This document shows positions 42,655 to 50,082 of a stretch of DNA of 64,000 bases, one piece after another. The position numbers were made by a program, and so were the translations under genes. Positions within the stretch are counted from its first letter, which is position 1; the number at the start of each line of letters is the position of its first letter. The notes under the pieces are model-generated. The model ran no database searches. It was not told where the DNA came from and saw only the letters and a list, made by a program, of their open reading frames with translations. The DNA is from an uncultured Oscillospiraceae bacterium (GTDB taxonomy: Bacteria > Bacillota > Clostridia > Oscillospirales > Oscillospiraceae). The stretch covers positions 124,001-188,000 of the forward strand of contig CALWVV010000001.1 in NCBI GenBank assembly GCA_944385035.1, in the 5' to 3' direction.

Positions 42655-42688
42655 AAAAGCAGACACGCCTTCTTGCGTGTCTGCTTTT
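42655..42688. terminator. Bidirectional terminator between the MATE gene and spoIIID
   Basis: AAAAGCAGACACGC pairs perfectly with GCGTGTCTGCTTTT. A nearly identical stem occurs at 62449-62490. Confidence 0.92.
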
Positions 42689-42724
42689 CGTTTCCCAGAC
42701 AGGAACAGCGCCTGCCTTACTGAA

Positions 42725-42982
42725 TTAAATTCCTTTGTATTTTTTCCGGGTGGCAATGCCTCCACGGATATGCCGCTCCGCCTTGTTTTCCTCCAGGACC
42801 TGTTTGACCTGGAGGGACAGCGCCCGGTTGAACATGGGCAGACGTTCGGAAATGTCCTTATGTACGGTGCTCTTGCTGATTCCAAATTTCTGCGCGGCGG
42901 CCCGGACCGTGGTCCGATTCTCCAGTATGTAAAGAGCCAGACGCTCGGCCCGTTCCTCCATGTTTCCTTTCAAGCCCAACAC
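42725..42982 (-). CDS. spoIIID: Sporulation transcriptional regulator SpoIIID
   Basis: An 85-residue DNA-binding protein of the mother cell. The helix-turn-helix AAQKFGISKSTVHKDISERL and the basic C-terminal HIRGGIATRKKYKG match SpoIIID. It regulates many SigE genes and sigK. The GTG at 42982 has GAGG at 6 nt; an internal ATG seven codons later is a plausible alternative start. Confidence 0.93.
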   Translation of the reverse strand: MLGLKGNMEERAERLALYILENRTTVRAAAQKFGISKSTVHKDISERLPMFNRALSLQVKQVLEENKAERHIRGGIATRKKYKGI

Positions 42983-43132
42983 TCCCCGCCTCTTACTGCT
43001 CTATCCTATGCAGAACGGGGCGGCGATATGTAATGTTTACAAGTTTCTTCCCGCCAAACCAATGTTTCTTCGTTTGCGCCACTGGGGGAAGGAGCTTCCC
43101 CTCCCGCACCGATGGTTTACCGAACTAAAATC

Positions 43133-43161
43133 TTGACACAGGTCCCACATTTCGATAGAAT
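43133..43161 (+). promoter_or_regulatory. SigA-type promoter of the symporter-peptidase cluster
   Basis: Perfect TTGACA (43133-43138), 17-bp spacer, TAGAAT (43156-43161). GGAGGAG precedes the ATG at 43192. Confidence 0.8.
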
Positions 43162-43191
43162 CTTAGCTATGCAATCAGAGGAGGAGATTAT

Positions 43192-44604
43192 ATGGGATAC
43201 ATTATAGCCATCAGTATCTATCTGCTGGCGCTGGTCGTTTACGGCCTGATCATCGCACATAAAAAGGTGAAAACCGCAGACGACATGGTAACCGGCGGAC
43301 ACCGGATTCCGTTTATCATCCTGGTAGGCAGTCTTCTGGCCACCTGGTGCGGCGGCGGCGGTATCACCGGTACCGCGGGTATTGTATATACCGGCGGCCC
43401 CTGGGTAGGCGCCATCACCTTTGCCGCGCCCCCCATCGGCATTATTCTGCTCTACTTCATCGCCGGCAAGGTCCGCAAGTCCAACAAAGTAACTGTGCCG
43501 GAGATCATGGAGTCCCGCTATGGCAAGGCGGCCAGCATTCTTTCCGCCCTGTGCGTCATGCTGGCCTATGTGGGCGTGCTGGCCACCCAGCTTAAGGCCG
43601 CTGCGGACATTTTGGTGCTGCTGTGCAATTCCAGCGGCATCGAGCTCTCACGGGGCGTAGCCCTGACCATCTGCACAGCGGTCATCGTGGTGATCACGGT
43701 GGGCGGCGGGCTGGTCTCTGTGGCCTATTCTGACGCCATCAGCGCGCTGATCATGATCGGAGGCTTCTTCCTTGCCATTCCCTTCCTGGTCCAGATCGCC
43801 AACAGCCAGGGGCTGACTCTGCCCGAGGCCAAGGCCACCTTCACCGGCGGCCTGTCCGGTGTAGAGATTTTGGGCTACTTCCTGCCCTCTCTGGCTCTCA
43901 TGCTGGGGGATCAGAACATGCTCCAGCGGTTTGCCTCCGCGAAAAACAGCGACGAGGCGAAAAAGTCCAACATTGGCATGTTCATTGGCGAGATCCTTGT
44001 GATCGTCAGCATCATCGCCCTGGTCACCCAGGCAGCCAAGCTCTATCCCACTCTGGAGACTCCCTCCAATGTCATCTTCCAGGTGGCGGCGGACTATCTG
44101 CCCCTGGCCTTCGGCGCTCTTTTGATGTGCGCCTGCATGGCCTTTATTGTGACGACCGCGGACAGCTATCTGCTTTCCTCCGCCACCAACCTCACCAATG
44201 ACATTTATGGAAAGTACATCAATCGGAATGCCACCGACAAGCAGAAAATGGCTGTGCTGCGGCTGACAATCCTTGTCTTCAGTGTTCTGGCCGTTCTGCT
44301 GACGCTGTATTTCCCCACCGTTCTGGCCCTTCAGATGACCGCCTATACCATGTACGGCGCCGCCATCACGCCGGCCATTCTCTTCGCTTTGTTCTCCCAG
44401 CGGGTGACCCCTGCGGGTGGACTGGCTGGTATTGTGGTAGGCGGGCTTGCAACCATTGTGTGGACGCTCATGGGCACGCCCGGCGGCGTACAGTGCGCCA
44501 TCGTCGCGGTCCCCGCATCTGTCATTGCCATTCTGGCAGTAAGCGCGCTGACCAAAAGCAGCGATCCTGGGCGGTCTCTGGATGCCCTTTATTCTGACAA
44601 ATGA
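43192..44604 (+). CDS. Sodium:solute symporter (SSS family)
   Basis: A 470-residue membrane transporter with about 13 helices. WCGGGGITGTAGIVYTGG, GKVRKSNKVTVPEIMESRYG and the Na-site region SVAYSDAISALIM are typical of the SSS family (proline, pantothenate and related carriers). The substrate is not visible. The three peptidases downstream suggest an amino acid or short peptide; that is inferred from the neighbourhood. Confidence 0.88.
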   Translation: MGYIIAISIYLLALVVYGLIIAHKKVKTADDMVTGGHRIPFIILVGSLLATWCGGGGITGTAGIVYTGGPWVGAITFAAPPIGIILLYFIAGKVRKSNKVTVPEIMESRYGKAASILSALCVMLAYVGVLATQLKAAADILVLLCNSSGIELSRGVALTICTAVIVVITVGGGLVSVAYSDAISALIMIGGFFLAIPFLVQIANSQGLTLPEAKATFTGGLSGVEILGYFLPSLALMLGDQNMLQRFASAKNSDEAKKSNIGMFIGEILVIVSIIALVTQAAKLYPTLETPSNVIFQVAADYLPLAFGALLMCACMAFIVTTADSYLLSSATNLTNDIYGKYINRNATDKQKMAVLRLTILVFSVLAVLLTLYFPTVLALQMTAYTMYGAAITPAILFALFSQRVTPAGGLAGIVVGGLATIVWTLMGTPGGVQCAIVAVPASVIAILAVSALTKSSDPGRSLDALYSDK

Positions 44605-44611
44605 CCATCGT

Positions 44612-44641
44612 AAGGGGCAGAAGAGATTTCTTCTGCCCCTT
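44612..44641 (+). terminator. Hairpin between symporter and M29 peptidase
   Basis: AAGGGGCAGAAGA pairs perfectly with TCTTCTGCCCCTT. Only short T tracts follow, so it may act as a partial terminator or an mRNA stabiliser rather than ending the operon. Confidence 0.6.
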
Positions 44642-44684
44642 GCTTATTCCTGCGCTTTTGATTAATATGAGAAAGGAAGATACT

Positions 44685-45821
44685 ATGGAAGATCCACGCA
44701 TTCGAAAGTTGGCCCGTTTCCTCATCCGCGGAGCGGTGGAGCTGAAGGCGGGAGAGAAAATCCTCATCGAGCTTCACGGCAGTGAGACCGGGCTGATGAA
44801 GGCCCTGGTGCAGGAGGCCTATGCCGTTGGCGGCAAGCCCTTTCTCCACATTTTTGATTACGCCGTGGAGGGCGCGCTGGTTCAGGGGGCGGACGCGGAG
44901 CACATGGAAGAGATCGCCTCCTATGAGCTGGAGCGCATGAAGGACATGGATGCCTACATCGACATCCGGGCCACTGCCAACATCAGCATGTGGCACAATG
45001 TCTCGGACGAAGCCCAGCGGCGTTACCGCCAATACTACTGGGGTCCCATCCACCTGGCCCAGCGGTGCAACCACACCAAGTGGTCTGTCCTGCGCTATCC
45101 CAACGACGCTATGGCCCAGCTGGCAGGGATGTCCACGGAGGAATATGAAGACTTCTACTTCAAGGCCTGTCTGGTGGACTATGAAAAAATGGGCCGGGCC
45201 ATGGAGCATTTGGAAGCTCTGATGGACCGCACCGACCGGGTGCACATCGTGGCTCCGGGGACTGACCTCACCTTTTCCATCAAAGGCATCCCCTGCTATG
45301 GTATGCATGGGAACCGCAACATCCCCGACGGCGAGATCTATACTGCCCCGGTGAAGGACTCTGTCAACGGCCACATCACCTATAACTGCCCCTCCCCCTT
45401 TGACGGTTTTCTTTTCCGGGACATGTACCTGGAATTCAAAGACGGCAAGATCGTAACCGCCACCAGCAACAATACCCCATATATGAACGAGATTCTGGAC
45501 ATTGACGAGGGGGCACGCTACATCGGCGAATTCGCTTTGGGGGTCAACCCCGTCATCACCCACCCCATCGGCGACATTCTCTTTGACGAAAAAATCGCCG
45601 GCAGCTTCCATCTGACCCCAGGCAACAGTTATGACAACACCTCCAACGGCAACCACTCCGCGGTCCACTGGGATCTCATCCAGATTCAGACCCCGGAGTA
45701 CGGCGGCGGCGAAATTTGGTTTGACGATGTGCTCATCCGAAAGGACGGCCGGTTCCTGCCCCAGGAATTACAGTGTCTCAATCCAGAACATCTTATGGAC
45801 GAAGAAAGGGAGGCAACATGA
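44685..45821 (+). CDS. M29-family aminopeptidase
   Basis: A 378-residue metallo-aminopeptidase of the M29 (AmpS/thermophilic) family, with KAGEKILIELHG near the N-terminus and metal-site residues in NIPDGEIYTAPV, IGEFALGVNP and GNSYDNTSNGNHSAVHWDL. It cleaves N-terminal residues from peptides. AAAGGAAG precedes the ATG at 44685. Its stop overlaps the pepT start (ATGA). Confidence 0.88.
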   Translation: MEDPRIRKLARFLIRGAVELKAGEKILIELHGSETGLMKALVQEAYAVGGKPFLHIFDYAVEGALVQGADAEHMEEIASYELERMKDMDAYIDIRATANISMWHNVSDEAQRRYRQYYWGPIHLAQRCNHTKWSVLRYPNDAMAQLAGMSTEEYEDFYFKACLVDYEKMGRAMEHLEALMDRTDRVHIVAPGTDLTFSIKGIPCYGMHGNRNIPDGEIYTAPVKDSVNGHITYNCPSPFDGFLFRDMYLEFKDGKIVTATSNNTPYMNEILDIDEGARYIGEFALGVNPVITHPIGDILFDEKIAGSFHLTPGNSYDNTSNGNHSAVHWDLIQIQTPEYGGGEIWFDDVLIRKDGRFLPQELQCLNPEHLMDEEREAT

Positions 45822-47086
45822 TGGATACCGTTGTAAACCGCCTGGTGCGGTATGCCAAAGTATATAGTGAGAGCGATTACTACGGCCAGAGCGGCACACC
45901 CAGCGCTCAGCGGGAATTTGACATGGCCCGGCTGGTCGTGGAAGAGCTCCACGCCCTGGGAATCGATAACGCCTTTGTGGATGACCAGTGTTATGTCTAT
46001 GGCTGGCTCCCCGCCACCCCCGGTTATGAGCACCTGCCCGCCATCGGCCTCATCGCCCACATGGATACCAGTCCGGATATGACCGGCAAGGATGTCAAGC
46101 CCCAGATCCTCCACTATGAGGGGGGCGACATCGTGCTCAACCGGGAACTCAACATCGTCATGGAGGCCGGGCAGTTCCCGGAGCTTGCCAACTATGTGGG
46201 ACAGGATCTGGTGTGTACCGACGGCACCACCCTTCTGGGGGCGGATGACAAGGCCGGTATCGCCATTATTCTTCAGGCGGTGGAGGAGCTTCTGGCCCAG
46301 CAGACTCCTCACGGAAAAATCTGTCTGGGCTTCACGCCCGACGAGGAGATTGGCCGGGGGGCCAGCAATTTTGACGTTGCCGGCTTTGGGGCCGACTTTG
46401 CCTACACAGTGGACGGCGGTGAAATCACCGACTATGAGTATGAGACCTTCAATGCCGCCATGGCAGAAGTCATCGTCCATGGGTTCAGCATCCACCCCGG
46501 TTCCGCCAAGGACAAGATGAAAAACGCCCTGCTCATGGCCATGGAATTCAACGCTCTGCTGCCCGCTCTGGAAACACCCGGCCACACGGAGGGCTATGAA
46601 GGATTCTTCCATCTCCAGGAGATGGAGGGGAAGGTAGAGCAGGCCCGGATGGTCTATATCATTCGGGACCACAGCATGGAGCGCTTTCAACAGCGCAAAG
46701 CCGCCTTCGAAAAGGCCGTGGCAGAAATGAACCGCCGCTATGGCACCGGTACGGTGGAAGCCAAGGTGGAGGATCAGTACTATAACATGTATGAGCGCCT
46801 GAAAGACCACCCGGAAATCCTCGCACTGGCCGAAGCGGCCATGCGGGCCGGCGGAATCGATTCTCCCACCCATTCTCCCATCCGGGGCGGCACGGACGGC
46901 AGTGTGCTTACCTTCAAAGGGCTTTTGTGTCCCAATCTGCCCACCGGAGGCCATAACGCCCACGGCCGCTTTGAATATGTGCCAGTCCAGTCTCTGGAGA
47001 TCGGCGTAAAGACCATAAAAGCTCTGGTAGGAGCAGAACTGGTAGAAGAGATTATGATTGGAAAGGAGTCCACCCACCATGTATGA
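45818..47086 (+). CDS. pepT: Peptidase T (tripeptide aminopeptidase)
   Basis: A 422-residue di-zinc M20 peptidase releasing N-terminal residues from tripeptides. Metal ligands: His in GLIAHMDTSPD, Asp in LLGADDKAG, Glu pair in TPDEEIGRG, Asp in DGGEI, and the final His in TGGHNAHGRFE. It overlaps the M29 gene by 4 bp and the M24 gene by 8 bp, a tightly coupled unit. Confidence 0.95.
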   Translation: MMDTVVNRLVRYAKVYSESDYYGQSGTPSAQREFDMARLVVEELHALGIDNAFVDDQCYVYGWLPATPGYEHLPAIGLIAHMDTSPDMTGKDVKPQILHYEGGDIVLNRELNIVMEAGQFPELANYVGQDLVCTDGTTLLGADDKAGIAIILQAVEELLAQQTPHGKICLGFTPDEEIGRGASNFDVAGFGADFAYTVDGGEITDYEYETFNAAMAEVIVHGFSIHPGSAKDKMKNALLMAMEFNALLPALETPGHTEGYEGFFHLQEMEGKVEQARMVYIIRDHSMERFQQRKAAFEKAVAEMNRRYGTGTVEAKVEDQYYNMYERLKDHPEILALAEAAMRAGGIDSPTHSPIRGGTDGSVLTFKGLLCPNLPTGGHNAHGRFEYVPVQSLEIGVKTIKALVGAELVEEIMIGKESTHHV

Positions 47087-48152
47087 AGCACGGATCCACC
47101 GGGTACTGGAAGCCCTGGAGCAGATGGGGCTCGAGCAGATGATCGTCTGCGATCCCGACAGCATTTGGTATTTGACGGGGTACTATGTAGAGCCTTATGA
47201 GCGGCTGTTGGCACTGTACCTGCAAAAAAACGGAAATCACAAGCTGTTTTTAAACCGGCTGTTCCCGGTCCCCCAGTGCCCCTATGAGCAGGTTTGGTTC
47301 TCGGATACCGATCACTACCTGGAAATTTTGGCCCAGCATGTGGACGGCACCCGCCCCATCGGCATTGACAAGGACTGGCCCGCCCGGTTTTTGCTGCCCC
47401 TGATGGAGTATCATCCCCAGTGCCGGTGTCTTCTGGCCTCGGACTGTGTGGACAATGCCCGTGCCTGTAAGGATGAGACAGAGCGGAACCTCATGCGCCG
47501 GGCCTCTGCCATCAACGACATGGTGATGGAGCGGACAGCCGCGTTTATTCGTGAGGGGATGACTGAGCGGGAGATTGCCGACTACATTGTCGCCCAGTAT
47601 GCCGCCGAGGGCTGTGATGATGTGGCGTTTCATCCCATTGTGTCCTTTGGCGCCCATGGAGCCGACCCGCACCACCAGCCAGACCAGACCCGTCTGAAGC
47701 AGGGGGACTGCATCGTGATCGATACCGGCTGCCGTAAGGACCGCTATTGCTCCGACATGACCCGAACCTTCTTCTGCGGACAGCCTGATCCCAAGCACGC
47801 AGCGATTCACGATCTGGTCCGGGAAGCCAACGAAATTGCCGAGCAGCTGGTCCGCCCCGGCATTCCCCTGTGTGAGCTGGACAAAGCCGCTCGGGACCAC
47901 ATTGCCGCAGCGGGCTATGGGGAATACTTTACCCACCGGCTGGGCCACTTTATCGGTCAGAAGGAGCACGAAAAGGGAGATGTCAGCCTGTCTGCCCTGG
48001 ACACGGCAAAGCCTGGAATGATCTTCTCCATTGAGCCGGGCGTCTATCTCCCCGGAGCGTTCGGCGTCCGGGTGGAGGATTTGGTCCTGGTGACTGAGGA
48101 AGGCTGTGAAATTCTCAATCACGTGGACAAGCACTGGAAAAGCATAGGCTGA
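47079..48152 (+). CDS. M24-family Xaa-Pro-type aminopeptidase
   Basis: A 357-residue pita-bread metallopeptidase: creatinase-like N-terminal domain, then metal ligands Asp in DTGCRKDRYCSDMTRTF, His in HRLGHFIGQ, and two Glu in SIEPGVYL and VRVEDLVLV. Family members cut Xaa-Pro bonds, which would complement PepT and M29. The usual GHGxG block reads LGHFIGQ. Translation is coupled to pepT. Confidence 0.9.
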   Translation: MYEARIHRVLEALEQMGLEQMIVCDPDSIWYLTGYYVEPYERLLALYLQKNGNHKLFLNRLFPVPQCPYEQVWFSDTDHYLEILAQHVDGTRPIGIDKDWPARFLLPLMEYHPQCRCLLASDCVDNARACKDETERNLMRRASAINDMVMERTAAFIREGMTEREIADYIVAQYAAEGCDDVAFHPIVSFGAHGADPHHQPDQTRLKQGDCIVIDTGCRKDRYCSDMTRTFFCGQPDPKHAAIHDLVREANEIAEQLVRPGIPLCELDKAARDHIAAAGYGEYFTHRLGHFIGQKEHEKGDVSLSALDTAKPGMIFSIEPGVYLPGAFGVRVEDLVLVTEEGCEILNHVDKHWKSIG

Positions 48153-48173
48153 GAAGACGCTTTTTGCAGCAAC

Positions 48174-48210
48174 AGGCAGGGGGTGAGAACCGGTTCTCGC
48201 CCCCTGCCTC
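48174..48210 (+). terminator. Hairpin ending the peptidase cluster
   Basis: GAGAACC/GGTTCTC at the top and CAGGCAGGGGG/CCCCCTGCCT below form a long stem; the T content after it is low (CTCTCTTAA), so termination strength is uncertain. Confidence 0.65.
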
Positions 48211-48325
48211 TCTTAACCGGGCCGATCCGCAGCGTGTTCTCACTCTGTATTTTCTTCCGTATGCTTCTTTTTTCCCAGACGCTATGATATAATTTCTCAA
48301 CCGCTGCAACCGGGAGGTCAGATCT

Positions 48326-48955
48326 ATGAACCACAAAGAGCGTATGCTGGCAGGGCTGCCCTACCAGGCCTGGAAGGACGGCCTGGCCGAGGCCCGCCTG
48401 GAGAACAAGAAAAAAATCTATGCCTTTAACCACATGCCCCCCCAGGGCCCGGAGCCCATTGCCGCCGCCCTTAAGGGAATTTTGGGCAAGGCCGGGGAAG
48501 ATGTGTACATCGAGGCCCCCTTCCACTGTGACTATGGCTTTAACATTGAGGTGGGAGAGCACTTTTACGCCAATTATAATCTGGTCATTTTGGACATATG
48601 CAAGGTAACCATTGGAGAATACGCGATGATTGGCCCTAACGTAGCCATCTACGCCGCCGGCCATCCCATCCACCCCCAGGCCAGAAATTCCGGTTATGAG
48701 TACGGCGCCCCCATCACCATTGGAAACAATGTGTGGATTGGCGGCAACACCGTCATTCTCCCTGGGGTAACCATTGGCAACAATGTAGTCATCGGCGCCG
48801 GGAGTGTGGTCGGGCACAACCTGCCCGACAATGTGGTGGCGGTTGGGAATCCCTGCCGGGTCGTCCGGGAGATCGATGAGGAGGAGCGCCGCTGCTACCG
48901 TCGGGGCTGCCCCTTTGATGTGGATGACTACCTCACTCCCATGGGAGAGCGATAA
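48326..48955 (+). CDS. Maltose/galactoside-type O-acetyltransferase
   Basis: A 209-residue left-handed beta-helix acetyltransferase of the Maa/LacA type. N-terminal MNHKERMLAGLPYQA, hexapeptide repeats around YANYNLVILDICKVTIGE, the catalytic His in AAGHPIHP, and GNNVWIGGNTVILPGVTIG. It transfers acetyl from acetyl-CoA to a sugar. GGGAGG precedes the ATG; TATAAT occurs at 48288-48293 but with a poor -35. Confidence 0.92.
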   Translation: MNHKERMLAGLPYQAWKDGLAEARLENKKKIYAFNHMPPQGPEPIAAALKGILGKAGEDVYIEAPFHCDYGFNIEVGEHFYANYNLVILDICKVTIGEYAMIGPNVAIYAAGHPIHPQARNSGYEYGAPITIGNNVWIGGNTVILPGVTIGNNVVIGAGSVVGHNLPDNVVAVGNPCRVVREIDEEERRCYRRGCPFDVDDYLTPMGER

Positions 48956-48967
48956 GGAGGAAAAAGC

Positions 48968-50047
48968 TTGACCAATCTCTTTGACTACCTCACCTGGCGG
49001 GGCGATCTGACCATGGAGCAGGTGCCCCTGTGCCCAGTGGATGCGCTTATTTTGTCCGCTTTATCCTACGTCCACTTTGGGGATCTCATTCCCGCCGGGT
49101 CCTCCATCCCCATTGGTCAGGCAGCCCGGACTTACCTGGCAACCCCGGTGGAAAAGCGCGGACGCTGCCGGTGCGAGGACGATTTGAAGCTGCTTCAAGC
49201 CCTGATGGAAGCGCCCCGTTTTTCTTCTCTGTCTCTCAGTCACTATGAGGACCGGTTCATCCCGGAGGAGGAGACCCAGTTTGGGGCTCTGGCCGTCTCT
49301 CTGCCGGACGGCTCCGCCTTTCTGGCCTTTCGGGGGACCGATGCCACCTTAGTGGGCTGGAAAGAGGATTTTAACATGAGTTTTCTGGATACCGTCCCCG
49401 CCCAGCGGGCAGCGGCAGACTATGCCCGGCGCTTTGCCTCCTCCTTCCCCGGCCCTCTGCGCCTGGGCGGACACTCCAAAGGAGGCAATTTGTCCATCTT
49501 TGCTGCCGTCTCTCTCCCCACCCGGCTTCGGGACCGGGTCCGGGAGGTATATAGTTTTGACGGTCCGGGGTTTACCTCCTACCTTCTCTCTAAGCCCGGC
49601 TATCAGGAGCTGCTCACCCGGATCTTCACCTTCGTCCCCCAATCCTCAGTGGTGGGGATGCTGTTGGAGCGAAAAGAACCCTACACCGTGGTGCGCAGCA
49701 GCCGGGTGGGCATTTTCCAGCACGACCCCTACGCCTGGGAGGTGTTGGGAGGCGGCTTTGTAGAGGTGGAGGCAGTTACCCCCGGCAGCCGTCTCACCGA
49801 CCGGACGGTATCCACCTGGTTGACGGAACTTACCCCCAGTCAGCGGGAACAGGTGGTGGATACGGTATACGGCCTGCTCTCCTCCGGGGACGCAAGCCTG
49901 CTGGAAGAGACCTTTCAGCCTCAAAACCTGGGTGCCATCCTTCGGGCCGTGAAGGATACCCCAGGCAAGGACCTTTTGGCGGTCACCGACTCTCTCAGCC
50001 GCCTGGTGCGCGCAGCGGCCCAGGCGATCCGGGAGGAGACCACATAA
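48968..50047 (+). CDS. DUF2974 alpha/beta hydrolase-like protein
   Basis: A 359-residue protein of the DUF2974 family, resembling lipases. The nucleophile elbow is GGHSKGGNLS; AFRGTDATLVGWKEDFNM is the conserved oxyanion-side block. It has no signal peptide. Substrates are unknown. The start is TTG with AAGGAGG at good distance; no ATG fits. It lies 12 bp after the acetyltransferase gene. Confidence 0.87.
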   Translation: MTNLFDYLTWRGDLTMEQVPLCPVDALILSALSYVHFGDLIPAGSSIPIGQAARTYLATPVEKRGRCRCEDDLKLLQALMEAPRFSSLSLSHYEDRFIPEEETQFGALAVSLPDGSAFLAFRGTDATLVGWKEDFNMSFLDTVPAQRAAADYARRFASSFPGPLRLGGHSKGGNLSIFAAVSLPTRLRDRVREVYSFDGPGFTSYLLSKPGYQELLTRIFTFVPQSSVVGMLLERKEPYTVVRSSRVGIFQHDPYAWEVLGGGFVEVEAVTPGSRLTDRTVSTWLTELTPSQREQVVDTVYGLLSSGDASLLEETFQPQNLGAILRAVKDTPGKDLLAVTDSLSRLVRAAAQAIREETT

Positions 50048-50082
50048 AAAATCCGGCTGTCCTCAGGGACAGCCGGATTTTT
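50046..50082. terminator. Bidirectional terminator between DUF2974 and the GTPase-nuclease gene
   Basis: AAAAATCCGGCTGTC pairs with GACAGCCGGATTTTT around a short loop, with A/T runs on both sides. Confidence 0.93.
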
